Assembly: GCF_019039105.1 (NCBI RefSeq) | Contig: NZ_JAHPIV010000016.1 | Location: 1 to 64,000, forward strand | Length of the DNA stretch: 64,000 nucleotides | Reading direction: 5' to 3' | Source of the DNA: Desertibacillus haloalkaliphilus | GTDB taxonomy: Bacteria > Bacillota > Bacilli > Bacillales > KJ1-10-99 | Shown here: in pieces, positions 40,741 through 49,577 of the stretch | Layout of the letters: each line of letters starts with the position of its first letter | How positions within the stretch are numbered: the first letter of the stretch is position 1 | Notes under the pieces: model-generated | Told to the model about the DNA's origin: nothing | Database searches by the model: none | The model's input: only the letters and a program-made list of their open reading frames with translations | Position numbers and translations under genes: made by a program

Positions 40741-41244
40741 TTAGAATTGTTCTTTAATGATTTCAACCGTTTCCTCAATTTGATCTCCAAAGAAATCATT
40801 GATATGTGAATAAACGACTTCACCATTACCATCAATGATACTAAAGCCACGATGAGAGACACTTTCATTTCTCATATCCGCTTCTTCAATGACAACAAAT
40901 TCAGGATCGGATAAGAACGAGAATGTAAATTCACCTGCTTCTTTTAATCTGAGATGATTACTTGCAGAATCAACACTAATCGCATAAATATCAGCGTCGA
41001 TATCCTCCAATAGATGGAAATTCTCCTGCAGCTCAACTAGCTGCGCTTGACAAATCCCTCAGCCAATTTCAGTGAAATGAAACAAAACTGTGGCACGCTC
41101 TTTATCGGTTAGTGATACGTCCTCACCATACTCATTCACTAGCGTAAAGTCTGTAGCGTCATCTTGATTACAAGCGGATATCACGGCTAGAAACGCCATC
41201 AATGTCATAGCCAAAATAATCTTTTTATACATTGACTTCTTCAC
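40741..41244 (-). CDS. Candidate selenoprotein: thioredoxin-fold lipoprotein with UxxC active site
   Basis: Read through one in-frame TGA (41061-41059), this frame gives a 167-residue lipoprotein with lipobox VISAC (Cys25). A redoxin domain follows, and its active site reads FTEIG-U62-GI-C65-QAQLVELQ. The TGA sits where the first Cys of a CxxC redox motif belongs, as in known UxxC selenoproteins. The downstream part (DIYAISVDS...FLSDPEF) continues the AhpC/TSA-like fold without decay. A GC-rich hairpin at 41028-41044 starts 14 nt after the TGA and fits a bacterial SECIS. I chose the GTG at 41244 behind GAGGTG; the ATG at 41232 is possible. A plain nonsense mutation is the alternative. Confidence 0.7.
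41028..41044 (-). promoter_or_regulatory. Bacterial-SECIS-like hairpin after the in-frame UGA
   Basis: GCAGCT pairs with AGCTGC around loop AGTTG on the minus strand. The loop starts 20 nt after the UGA and has G as its second base. Both features agree with the published bacterial SECIS consensus. Confidence 0.6.
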
Positions 41245-41281
41245 TCTACTTCTCACCTCTCACTTCCCCTAGTCTTAGGGT

Positions 41282-41767
41282 TTAGTGTGCGCCATGGTCC
41301 ATGCGCTCCAATAATTCAACATCATCTGGAACCGATGTAATTTCATCAACATCAACATCACCAACAACCAATTGGCTCTTTTCCATGCGATGCTGGTCAC
41401 ATGCCGTTACATGGTAATAGACGTAATATACGCCCTCGTCTTCAAACGTCCAATCTAACGCATAAAGGCCATCTCCTTGATTTTTGGCATCCTCGATGTG
41501 ATGGTATTCTCCATTAGCATGCTCCCAAATTTCAAAAACGACTTCATAGGCATCGTCAATCGGAATGTTATCATGAGAAACTATAGCTTGTAAAGAAACA
41601 GGTTCTGCCTCATCTACGACGTCAGCCTCCTCAGTGATCCAACTAAAATCAACTTCAAGCGGTGCTAGCGTATTCTCACATGGTACTGCCGCCTCTTCCT
41701 CTGGTTGTGAACATGCAGCTAAAAATACACTCATGAGCAAAAATAATATACTACTGAATCTCTTCAT
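41282..41767 (-). CDS. YtkA/FixH-like lipoprotein
   Basis: This 161-residue lipoprotein has lipobox VFLAAC and an acidic beta-sandwich domain (IPIDDAYEVVFEIWEHANGEYH, GLYALDWTFEDEGVYYVYYHVTA). The tail ends DHGAH. Related domains occur beside copper insertion factors. It lies between sco1 and the selenoprotein gene on the same strand with short gaps, so a role in copper or cytochrome oxidase assembly outside the membrane is inferred. Confidence 0.78.
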   Translation of the reverse strand: MKRFSSILFLLMSVFLAACSQPEEEAAVPCENTLAPLEVDFSWITEEADVVDEAEPVSLQAIVSHDNIPIDDAYEVVFEIWEHANGEYHHIEDAKNQGDGLYALDWTFEDEGVYYVYYHVTACDQHRMEKSQLVVGDVDVDEITSVPDDVELLERMDHGAH

Positions 41768-41791
41768 CTTCCATTACTCCCCTTGGATTTT

Positions 41792-42421
41792 TTATTCATT
41801 TTTTTCAGCAAGAACCGCTTTAATTTGCTCAGTAATTAATGGAATATCAATCTCTAGCCCGTTAAATCGATGGATCACTTGTAAATCGTCATCAACGAGG
41901 AAAAAACTTGTCCCATGAATGATGTCATTTTCATCAGGGACCGGCATCACTAGTGATTGAAACGCCTCTTCAGCAAACTCTGTAATTTCTTCATCTGAAT
42001 ACCCCGTTAAGAAATGCCAATTGGCAAAATCAACGCCATAATTTTTTCCATATGTTGTTAGTTGCTCTGGGTCATCAAAATCAGGATCAACCGTAAATGA
42101 CACGATCTCAATATCAATACCTTGATCGGCCAGCTCTTGTTGTAAAATCATCATATTTGGTGTCATCGTATTACATACAGTTGGACAATTCGTAAAGATC
42201 ATATTAGCCATCCATACGTTTCCTTCTAAGTCGCTACTACCAAATGGATCACCATCCTGATTGGTAAACTCAAATTCCGGAACTTCAAGCTCAAGTGATG
42301 AGATGTCACTCGTTTCTTGAGAGCCCGACCCGGTTTGATATAACCAGCCACAACCAGCTAAGCTACCGACAAACAATAAGACCAGCAACAACACAACATG
42401 TTTCACACGGTGTTTATTCAT
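41792..42421 (-). CDS. SCO1/SenC family copper chaperone lipoprotein
   Basis: This 209-residue protein has a signal peptide with lipobox GSLAGC and a thioredoxin-like Sco domain. The copper motif is FTNCPTVCNTM, with the third ligand His in DIIHGTSFFLVD. Sco proteins deliver copper to, or reduce, the CuA site of cytochrome oxidase; related forms serve NosZ. I chose the ATG at 42421, with GGAGGTGG upstream; the frame opens 22 codons earlier inside ctaG. Confidence 0.92.
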   Translation of the reverse strand: MNKHRVKHVVLLLVLLFVGSLAGCGWLYQTGSGSQETSDISSLELEVPEFEFTNQDGDPFGSSDLEGNVWMANMIFTNCPTVCNTMTPNMMILQQELADQGIDIEIVSFTVDPDFDDPEQLTTYGKNYGVDFANWHFLTGYSDEEITEFAEEAFQSLVMPVPDENDIIHGTSFFLVDDDLQVIHRFNGLEIDIPLITEQIKAVLAEKNE

Positions 42422-42452
42422 CCCTTTTCCACCTCCACTTTTAAGCTGCTTT

Positions 42453-43385
42453 TTACTTTGCACCGTCTTCTGAAACAGGTATGTCACTTATCGTAAGTTC
42501 GCCTTTTGACTTCACTTTCTCTTTTGCTAACCATTGCTTAAAGACGTAGCCAATCGTAAAGCCATATGTTACTTCCTGCATAATTTTCATTAAGACTCCA
42601 GCTAATTGCTGGTCCATACGCGTGTCTAATTGACTAAATGCCTCAGGTCCACTAAATAAATGATAAGGAATGTCTGCCCCTGGTGGTAAACAATAAGACA
42701 TCACTGTTCCCCATACGTTTGGATCGGTATATGTTGCATAGAGAGGTTCTCCAGCAAAAATAATAAGTGCACACGCAGGCGTAATTAAAATCCCATTTGC
42801 AAAGATATAACCGATTCGACGTAAGTCAGATAATAGAGCTTTGTTTGGTAACGGTGCAATCATGTGCCACCACATTAAGGTTGAAGCCCCAAGCAGTAAG
42901 AACTGATAAACACTGTGTAGAAAAACAGACTGCATTAAAGAATCAAACATAAATGGGACATGATAGATCGAAAACAGTCCATTAAATAAAAGCACTCCTA
43001 TAATTGGACTGAAAATGATTTTCGCTATCCTTTCTGTCGCAGGGGTGCGGAAGCGTTGGATCATCGCTACTAAAAACCATTTCGGAGTCCCTAAAATAAA
43101 TAGTGGAACTGCAATAAAATATGCAAACACCATTTGTGTCATATGAAACGTGATCATAATATGACCAATCGTATATAGCGGTCCTCCCCATCCAATATAC
43201 AAAGCAATAAGTCCAAGTAAAAAGTATACTTTTTGCTTAGCACTTACAGGGGCTCCATCTTGAAAACGATGGCGCCATTTTTCAACAAGAGCAAAATAAA
43301 GACCAGCAACCAATAGTAGGATCACAATTAATTCAGGGGTCCATATCGCTCGAAAACTAAAATTACTAAACACTTGCTCTATCAA
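42453..43385 (-). CDS. ctaG: CtaG, cytochrome c oxidase assembly factor
   Basis: This 310-residue membrane protein has about seven helices and belongs to the Bacillus-type CtaG family (caa3 oxidase assembly), with segments GWGGPLYTIGHIMITFHMTQM and PHLYQF-like HSVYQFLLLGASTLMWW. It starts at a TTG with GGGAGG seven bases upstream. It is first in the group with sco1, the YtkA-like gene and the selenoprotein candidate. The 405 bases between it and the next gene (43386-43790) hold no gene or site I can name. Confidence 0.9.
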   Translation of the reverse strand: MIEQVFSNFSFRAIWTPELIVILLLVAGLYFALVEKWRHRFQDGAPVSAKQKVYFLLGLIALYIGWGGPLYTIGHIMITFHMTQMVFAYFIAVPLFILGTPKWFLVAMIQRFRTPATERIAKIIFSPIIGVLLFNGLFSIYHVPFMFDSLMQSVFLHSVYQFLLLGASTLMWWHMIAPLPNKALLSDLRRIGYIFANGILITPACALIIFAGEPLYATYTDPNVWGTVMSYCLPPGADIPYHLFSGPEAFSQLDTRMDQQLAGVLMKIMQEVTYGFTIGYVFKQWLAKEKVKSKGELTISDIPVSEDGAK

Positions 43386-43790
43386 TTTTTACCCTCCCTT
43401 TATACTAATCAATGAGCGAGCTTACTTCTAAATTAAACACACATATTGTACTTTATTAACTATAGCATATTTTCTTCCCGTTCCCGCCCGTTTCATATGT
43501 GATTTCTGTTGCCTTTTTCCAACAAATTTATGAACAAAATGAAAATTAGTTCATTATGCCGCATGACAGACCATGAATCTAGTTAACAGTATCGCCGTAC
43601 GTCTTCACTTTTAATCACTTTCATCACGAGCATCGCTACAGAAGCAGAATGTTTCCTTCCATTTATGAAATCAAGAAAAGCATATTTTTGCCAAAAACAC
43701 AGTTCCGTAAATTCCTAGATTCGTTTTCATAAAAAGGTTTTTTTTAAAGCTAGTATCGAATATACTAGATTTGGATAGGGGGACTTGATA

Positions 43791-44243
43791 ATGGAAATTT
43801 ATAAAGTACCAAACGATGCTGATCAACCTCTTCGTCTAAAAGTCGCTGACCTCCTAATGGGACAAATGGAATCCATTGGAAGTGATAATGCCTATGAACT
43901 TTTACTAGATGCGATCAATTTAGCCCTTACAGACGGTTCAACGGCTCGTATTTTTGTAGTTGAGGATAATGAAACAATCATTGGTGCTGCTTTCTTTAAC
44001 ATCGGTATTAGTCTTGCAAAAGGCGGGTATTACATCTGGCTTAATGATCTATTTGTTCATAAAGAGCACCGAAATCAGGGGATCGCAAAGAAATTACTTC
44101 TCCAAGTCATCTATTGGGCTGAAAATGAAGGAATCAAAGGAATTGAGTTAGAAACTGGCATCAGTAATCAAGCAACCAAGAGTCTTTATAATTCTTTAGG
44201 TTTTTATGATATTGTTTCCAAACGGTATGGCTTTCAATTTTAG
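43791..44243 (+). CDS. GNAT family N-acetyltransferase
   Basis: This 150-residue protein has the GNAT acetyl-CoA loop in EHRNQGIAKKLL (about 92-103). A helix and C-terminal strand follow with SLYNSLGFYDIVSKRYGF. The substrate is unknown, and the form is like amino-acid or peptide acetyltransferases. I chose the ATG at 43791, eight bases after AGGGGG. The TTG two codons earlier is too close. It is monocistronic. Confidence 0.87.
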   Translation: MEIYKVPNDADQPLRLKVADLLMGQMESIGSDNAYELLLDAINLALTDGSTARIFVVEDNETIIGAAFFNIGISLAKGGYYIWLNDLFVHKEHRNQGIAKKLLLQVIYWAENEGIKGIELETGISNQATKSLYNSLGFYDIVSKRYGFQF

Positions 44244-44300
44244 TGCGTGTTCAAAAAGAGGACAAAAAGAGCCAACTCGGACTTCTTAAACATCCTGTAT
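44243..44300. repeat. Dispersed repeat, copy 2
   Basis: It begins GTGCGTGTTCAAAAAGAG and continues with ACAAAAAGAGC and AACATCCT, as at 40596-40672. The rest of 44301-44412 shows nothing I can name. Confidence 0.45.
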
Positions 44301-44412
44301 TAGCAAACCATTTCCCAGTGAAATCCCGATAATTAAGTATGGGAGTATCGACGGAATATATTCCTCTAGAACGGCCCGACAATGAGGACAAATACAACCT
44401 ATAAACTTTTTT

Positions 44413-44458
44413 AAGGCTATCCTAAAAGGGAAAGATTAATACCTTTTAAGACGGCCTT
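44413..44458. terminator. Hairpin terminator
   Basis: AAGGCtaTCcTAAAAGG pairs with CCTTTTAaGAcgGCCTT and is followed by a T-run. It belongs to the CTAAAAGG-core terminator family. Confidence 0.7.
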
Positions 44459-44591
44459 TTTTCTTTGGCCCAAAAACTCCAATAATGTCATTTACACTTC
44501 TTTTTTTCCCTTCTTGTTCATAAGATATAAAAAACAGCCAAATCGTTTATGTTCTAACTGATCTTAATAACAATAAGAAGGAGTGTACAAT

Positions 44592-45191
44592 ATGACACCA
44601 TACTTCTATGAAGCAGAATTTAACAATGTATATATTGAAATATCAAAACATGCACTCCACGAATTTATTAAAAAAATGATGGAAGAACAACTATCCTTAT
44701 TTTGGCGATATGAGGAAGAAAAAATCTTCCTTATCATCGACAGTGATGATGCGATTCATGAAATTCCCTTTGAACGAAATGAAGAATTCTTGACGTTAAA
44801 TATCGACCACTTAACCGTCAATGATGAAGTTATTGGCGAGGCGATTGAGGTTATTATTTCACAATTTAGCGGTGATGGCGTTGTCAAAAAGTTCACTGGT
44901 GGTCCCTTGTATATTACATCTTATAAAACAGGGGATATTCAATCAATTATAGAAATTGATGGGAGTGAGAAAATTATTATGAATAAACATGGATCAATAA
45001 TCGAATATAAAGAATACGATCATAACCTCGAGCCGAAAACGATCTTTAATATTATGAATATGGAAATCGATTATGAGTTAATGGAATTGCACGAAGCAAT
45101 TCATGCAAACGACGAACAGGCCGTACGATCTCATAAGAGACGACTGAGGAAACTCTTGCATCGCCGCGAAGAAGTAAAACAACTCATCTAA
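44592..45191 (+). CDS. Hypothetical protein, 199 aa
   Basis: I do not recognise this acidic cytoplasmic protein. It has no membrane segment and no cysteines. It is a mix of strands and helices with an amphipathic, Arg/Lys-rich C-terminal tail (SHKRRLRKLLHRREEVKQLI). I chose the ATG at 44592, eight bases after AAGGAG. The GTG three codons earlier lies too near the ribosome site. It is a single gene between two terminators. Confidence 0.72.
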   Translation: MTPYFYEAEFNNVYIEISKHALHEFIKKMMEEQLSLFWRYEEEKIFLIIDSDDAIHEIPFERNEEFLTLNIDHLTVNDEVIGEAIEVIISQFSGDGVVKKFTGGPLYITSYKTGDIQSIIEIDGSEKIIMNKHGSIIEYKEYDHNLEPKTIFNIMNMEIDYELMELHEAIHANDEQAVRSHKRRLRKLLHRREEVKQLI

Positions 45192-45196
45192 TAAGT

Positions 45197-45241
45197 AAAG
45201 CACGGTCTAAAACGTTCGGGAGGCGTTTTAGATCGTGCTTT
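45197..45241. terminator. Terminator of the 199-aa gene
   Basis: AAAGCACGgTCTAAAACG pairs with CGTTTTAGAtCGTGCTTT around 9 bases, just past the stop. Confidence 0.88.
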
Positions 45242-45356
45242 ACATGACGTACCATTGATCCATGCGTATTGAGCAAACAATTATATTTAAAATGAATGAT
45301 GGACATGCTATCATAAGTACTTGGTAAGGTTTACAATTATGAGGAGGAATGAAATC

Positions 45357-45626
45357 ATGTCAATCGAATTACAAGCGCAATCAACTCCGAACCCCAATGC
45401 AATGAAAATAACAGCTAACCAAATGATCTTTGAAGGATCAGGAAGTACTTCTGTTAAAAAAGGAGACGACACACACCATCCATTAGCTCAAAAATTAATC
45501 GCCATTGATGGTGTTGATAATATTTTTGGTTTCCAAGACTTTGTAACCGTCAATAAAACCGCTGATGTCGAATGGGACAACCTTCTACCACTGATTCAAA
45601 AAGCCTTTGAAGAAGTGTACGAGTAA
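45357..45626 (+). CDS. NifU/Nfu N-terminal domain protein
   Basis: This 89-residue protein is a free-standing Nfu N-terminal domain. The start region QAQSTPNPNAMKITANQ is the hallmark, and the end fits (VDNIFGFQDFVTVNK). It lacks the C-terminal CxxC scaffold domain of Nfu. A role in iron-sulfur protein maturation is plausible but unproven for this short form. The ATG at 45357 lies nine bases after AGGAGG; the frame upstream is untranslated. Confidence 0.88.
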   Translation: MSIELQAQSTPNPNAMKITANQMIFEGSGSTSVKKGDDTHHPLAQKLIAIDGVDNIFGFQDFVTVNKTADVEWDNLLPLIQKAFEEVYE

Positions 45627-45713
45627 AAACTAATTTGTCTCACTAAGCATGTCTAATGGTTGTTCTTTATCTTGAAGATATAACGACCATCATGACTTCG
45701 CTAAATCATTTGA

Positions 45714-45755
45714 GGGTTGTCCTAAAAGGTATACTTGATCCTTTTAGGACAACCC
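45714..45755. terminator. Bidirectional terminator
   Basis: GGGTTGTCCTAAAAGG pairs perfectly with CCTTTTAGGACAACCC around 10 bases, between convergent genes. Confidence 0.88.
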
Positions 45756-45758
45756 CTT

Positions 45759-46019
45759 TTAGTGTATAAACCCAGAATCTGGGTCATTCTCCATCCGGTT
45801 ATAGCCAATCCCTTCGTCAGCCATCTTATCTCGTAACTTCGCATAAAGAAACAACCTAAACATATCATGAATGTCGTCGTCACTCATGCTATTAATATAC
45901 TCAAAAAAATCTTCACGTTCGAATTCTTCAACTAAACCACTAACAATAATGAAGGCATCCTCTTCATCACCGGTAAAATGATTTTGATACATTTTAAATA
46001 ACTTATTAACTAATTCCAT
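45759..46019 (-). CDS. DUF6154-like small protein
   Basis: This 86-residue acidic, helical protein (MELVNKLFKMYQNHFTGDEEDAFIIV...) resembles a small Bacillus family of unknown function that I recall as DUF6154. I chose the ATG at 46019, with AAGGGG eight bases upstream. The longer frame adds 11 residues without a ribosome site. It lies 47 bases after the XRE-cupin gene on the same strand and may be cotranscribed with it. Confidence 0.7.
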   Translation of the reverse strand: MELVNKLFKMYQNHFTGDEEDAFIIVSGLVEEFEREDFFEYINSMSDDDIHDMFRLFLYAKLRDKMADEGIGYNRMENDPDSGFIH

Positions 46020-46066
46020 ATGTAAAACCCCTTTCGTTAATAGACTGCCCAATACACATCTTTCAA

Positions 46067-46624
46067 TTAAGAATAATGAATCATCATCATAACCCGACTG
46101 ACTGAATCGCTGCTATTGTTATATTGATGCGGACAATCAGCAGCAAAACGAATCGCTTCTCCTTTTTTTAAATGATAACTCTCGTCTGAAATGATGATCT
46201 CGATTTCTCCCTCCTCCACTAATATATATTCTTCTACCCCGCTCGTATGCGCCTCAGATGTATATGAACAATCCGGCTTCAGTTGAACGGAAAACCATTC
46301 AAACGGCTGACCATTCCCAAGTGTAAATAACGGTATGACTTGAAACCTTCCTTGATCCTCTTTCAATGGCTCAATCGCATGACGGCTAACTACCTTTACT
46401 TTCGGTCGTTCATCTTCAATAAACCGTGAAAAACCTACACCAAGACCGTTAGCAATCTTCCAAAGCGTACTGACCGTCGGATTTGACTCGCCTCTTTCAA
46501 TCTGTCCTAGCATCGGTTTACTCACGTTCGTTAATTCAGCTGCTTTTTCTAAACTTAACCGCTGCTGCTCTCGAATTTGTTTTAATCGTTTTCCAATTCG
46601 ATGATTTAAGTTTATTTTGTCCAT
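46067..46624 (-). CDS. XRE-family regulator with C-terminal cupin domain
   Basis: This 185-residue protein has an N-terminal HTH (about 10-65, AELTNVSKPMLGQIERGESNPTVSTLWK) and a C-terminal cupin sensor domain (about 105-183, with PHQY). Such regulators often control the gene next to them. Here azlCD is divergent, so it is the likely target. The 82-bp gap, rich in A/T with several TATA-like blocks, probably contains both promoters and the operator. The ATG at 46624 has AAGGAGAT upstream. Confidence 0.88.
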   Translation of the reverse strand: MDKINLNHRIGKRLKQIREQQRLSLEKAAELTNVSKPMLGQIERGESNPTVSTLWKIANGLGVGFSRFIEDERPKVKVVSRHAIEPLKEDQGRFQVIPLFTLGNGQPFEWFSVQLKPDCSYTSEAHTSGVEEYILVEEGEIEIIISDESYHLKKGEAIRFAADCPHQYNNSSDSVSRVMMMIHYS

Positions 46625-46706
46625 ATAATATCTCCTTGAATTAAGTTATACTATATCATACAATTAATACATTATAACATACTAATGGATTGAAAGGAGT
46701 AAGGCT

Positions 46707-47411
46707 ATGTTGGCAACCACAAGCGTCACTAAACCAAAATCAGAGTTTCCTCGTGGAGTCGTTGCCGGTATCGGAATTGCAATAGGTTACTTCCCAGCCG
46801 CTTTAACATTTGGTTTATTAGCAAAAAGTACAGGACTCACCTTTCTAGAAGCTGTTCTGATGAGCTCTTTTGTCTTTGCAGGAGCTGCACAATATATGGC
46901 ACTAAATTTAATCGCACTAGGTACTGGTGCTCTTGAAATCATCTTCACAACTTTCATTGTAAATATTCGTCATTTATTAATGAGTGCTTCTGTTAGTGAA
47001 AAACTCGAACATGATCACCCGATTAAAAAAGCAATATGTGCATTTGGTATTACTGATGAGGTATTTGCTGTAACGACAACTCAAGAACGGAAAGTAACGA
47101 CGTCCTTTGTCCTCGGTGTCGGAGTGATTGCCTATGGAAGTTGGGTACTACATTCAGCGCTCGGCTTTTTAGTTGGATCGGCATTGCCACAAACGATCCA
47201 AGAAAGTATGGCTATTGCCCTTTATGCGATGTTTATCGCTTTATTAATGCCATCACTAAAGAAACATCGCAAAGTTGTTTCTTTAGCTATTTCTGCTGCG
47301 ATGTTTAATACTCTTTTTGTGTTTTTTTTGCCGAGCGGATGGTCAATTATCGCAGCAACAATTCTATCCTCCCTTCTCATTGAACTAGTTGAGAAAAAGG
47401 AGGAATCATAA
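46707..47411 (+). CDS. azlC: AzlC family branched-chain amino acid exporter subunit
   Basis: This 234-residue membrane protein has about six to seven helices and the AzlC N-terminal signature FPRGVVAGIGIAIGYFPAALTFG. A second repeat-like stretch is AGAAQYMALNLI. With AzlD it forms an efflux system for branched-chain amino acids or analogues. The ATG at 46707 follows AAAGGAG. The stop overlaps the azlD start by one base. Confidence 0.92.
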   Translation: MLATTSVTKPKSEFPRGVVAGIGIAIGYFPAALTFGLLAKSTGLTFLEAVLMSSFVFAGAAQYMALNLIALGTGALEIIFTTFIVNIRHLLMSASVSEKLEHDHPIKKAICAFGITDEVFAVTTTQERKVTTSFVLGVGVIAYGSWVLHSALGFLVGSALPQTIQESMAIALYAMFIALLMPSLKKHRKVVSLAISAAMFNTLFVFFLPSGWSIIAATILSSLLIELVEKKEES

Positions 47412-47716
47412 TGTCAATGTCAATGTTCTGGCTGATTATGGGAATGGCGATTGTTACATATATTCCGAGAATGTTGCCTTTAGTCACACTCAATGCAAAT
47501 CGCATCCCTCCCAAATTACAAGCGATCTTACGAAACGTACCTTATGCAGCACTGGGGGCTTTAATTTTCCCAGGCATTTTAACGGTTAACGAAGACATTT
47601 GGTTTGGAATCATCGGTGGACTAACCGCAATTATTATTGCCTATTTTGGTGCTAACTTAATTTTTGTCGTCATCGGCGCGATCATTGTCTTAAGTTTCTA
47701 TTCATTTTTCATTTAG
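47411..47716 (+). CDS. azlD: AzlD family transporter small subunit
   Basis: This 101-residue protein has three to four helices and the AzlD start (WLIMGMAIVTYIPRMLPLV). It overlaps azlC by one base (TAATG) with AAGGAGG upstream. It is the partner subunit of AzlC. Confidence 0.92.
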   Translation: MSMSMFWLIMGMAIVTYIPRMLPLVTLNANRIPPKLQAILRNVPYAALGALIFPGILTVNEDIWFGIIGGLTAIIIAYFGANLIFVVIGAIIVLSFYSFFI

Positions 47717-47729
47717 TTTGCTCATTAAC

Positions 47730-47841
47730 AGAGACTGTTCCATCACTAGAATCACCTCATTTTTGTACGATTTAGAGCATAGGGGTAAAAGATCCCTACC
47801 ACTGTTCCTGAGGTGACACTTGGTGGGGCAGTCTCTTTCTA
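47730..47841. repeat. Long imperfect hairpin after azlD
   Basis: The outer arms AGAGACTGTTCCATCA and TGGTGGGGCAGTCTCT pair imperfectly. The inner arms TCACCTCA and TGAGGTGA pair exactly, and a smaller TAGGG/CCCTA stem sits at the tip. A T-rich tail follows, so it may terminate azlCD. It resembles the element at 12003-12126. Confidence 0.6.
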
Positions 47842-47954
47842 ACCTTTCCTCCCCCCTGATCGAAGAAAAAATAAGAGCAGAAGATTGTTTCTTTTAATAA
47901 TGGACGTTACAATGGAATGATGAACAATTACAAGTAGGTAGTGGTGAATAAATC

Positions 47955-49577
47955 ATGACAAACTTAACATTCAGTAGTGAACAATTGCATACCTTTATTC
48001 ATGACCATGTCGTCAGTCACATAGCTACTCGCGGTGTGAACTATTACAAAAAAGGGAACGTTGCAGATATAAAAGTGACGAGTGCGGAGGTGCTTGAAGC
48101 TACCGTTCATGGATCGTCGATTTATACGGTCGAGGTTCACCTTGATGACCTTACAGAAAGTACATGCACTTGTCCTTATCACGATTATTGTAAACACCTT
48201 GTCGCTGCCTTGTTCTACATTGAAGAACATCGTTATAGAGTCCAAGAACAACTAGAGGAATACAAGAACCGTACAGTAACTCTAGTGATAGAGCAGCATA
48301 AACCAAAAGATATCGAAGAACAATTACAATCTCACCTCGACTCAATCATTATAACTAGCTATCGTTCATTAACAACAGCAGGTTATTTTCATGACGATCA
48401 CTTAAAACAAATTGTTGAACGTTGCATCCGGGCAACAGCACAAAACTACTCAAATGAGGAGCATGTTCGTGAACGGCTCATTTGTGTAAACGTAATGATC
48501 CATGGCTTATTTGCCCTCGGTCGAAAATTTAACACCTATCACACATATGAGCGTAGGTTTACTCGTTTCTTTTCGCAACTCATTAATGAAAGTGAACCGT
48601 TCATTGTTGAGTGTCAGCGTCGTGATGATTCGGATTTCTACTTATGGTTTACAGAGACACTCATCCACCGTTACTTTTTATCTAATGATGTAAAACAATC
48701 GCCGTGGCACCTACTTTTAATAAAATGGTTAACGCATGATTCGAATCAAGCTCGAAAGCTGGAAGTACTCAATCTCTTCATAACCGAGCAAAAACGCTCA
48801 CCAAACAACGAGTCACTAACGATGCTAGCAAGTATCCTTGCTCTCGATTGTGAAAATGGAGCATTATCATTGTCCTTGCTTCGTAAAATGAAACATTCGT
48901 TAACCCCAAATGATCTTATTCACCATTTTCAATTACTAGAGCGTCGCCAAGATTGGGACTTAATCAAAAACTGGTTTGATTTATTTCTAACCTTCTGGAA
49001 AAATAAATCGCTCGGAAGCCTCGAGCCGATATACGAACGGATGCTCATGAATACGGGTAACGAAAAAGAACAGATCATCTTACTGTGGAATGCGTGGCTC
49101 CAGTCCCCCTCCTACAGTACGTATCTTCAACGGATGAAAGATTTTGCTGATTATAAAGAAGAGGCGCTTGACTATATCCTTCCAAGATTAGAAGAACAAT
49201 TGTATGTGCCCAAAATCGAACAGCTCTATTATAAGATCTTATTAAACGAAGGCCAGACCAAAAAAGCGATCGCTCGTTTATTAACAAATGAAACAGAACC
49301 AAGCCTACTAAGCGATGAAAAAAAACAAGTGATTAACTACGCGAAGAAATCAGCACCAGAACAACTTTTACCACTTTACCATCAATTTATTGTACGGCTC
49401 ATTGAAAAGAAATCCCGTAGCCACTATGAACAAGCCGTCTCTCATATGAAAGAATTACAGTTGATTTATGAGCAACTTGGTTTATCTGATCGCTTCCATT
49501 CATATATAAGTCAGCTCCGAACAAAATACAAAACGTATCGCGCCTTGCTACAGGAGATGAAAAAGATTGTACAATAA
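47955..49577 (+). CDS. SWIM zinc-finger protein (YwqB-like)
   Basis: This 540-residue protein has an N-terminal SWIM motif, CTCPYHDYCKHLVA (near residue 73), which binds zinc. A long helical-repeat region follows. SWIM proteins partner SNF2 helicases, and the next gene is one, as in the ywqB-ywqA pair of Bacillus. The start is the ATG at 47955 with a modest GGTGG-type site. The end overlaps the helicase start. The cellular role is not established; DNA/RNA remodelling is likely. Confidence 0.85.
   Translation: MTNLTFSSEQLHTFIHDHVVSHIATRGVNYYKKGNVADIKVTSAEVLEATVHGSSIYTVEVHLDDLTESTCTCPYHDYCKHLVAALFYIEEHRYRVQEQLEEYKNRTVTLVIEQHKPKDIEEQLQSHLDSIIITSYRSLTTAGYFHDDHLKQIVERCIRATAQNYSNEEHVRERLICVNVMIHGLFALGRKFNTYHTYERRFTRFFSQLINESEPFIVECQRRDDSDFYLWFTETLIHRYFLSNDVKQSPWHLLLIKWLTHDSNQARKLEVLNLFITEQKRSPNNESLTMLASILALDCENGALSLSLLRKMKHSLTPNDLIHHFQLLERRQDWDLIKNWFDLFLTFWKNKSLGSLEPIYERMLMNTGNEKEQIILLWNAWLQSPSYSTYLQRMKDFADYKEEALDYILPRLEEQLYVPKIEQLYYKILLNEGQTKKAIARLLTNETEPSLLSDEKKQVINYAKKSAPEQLLPLYHQFIVRLIEKKSRSHYEQAVSHMKELQLIYEQLGLSDRFHSYISQLRTKYKTYRALLQEMKKIVQ

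Noticed and set aside
41059-41244. The N-terminal part alone as a short lipoprotein gene, with 40741-41010 as a second gene
   Set aside because: Both parts are in the same frame, separated only by one TGA. The second part has no good ribosome site and begins in mid-domain. Read-through makes one complete redoxin.
43386-43790. A possible gene in the 405-bp gap upstream of the GNAT gene
   Set aside because: No frame with a start and ribosome site and no convincing hairpin pair was seen; it probably holds only the divergent promoters.
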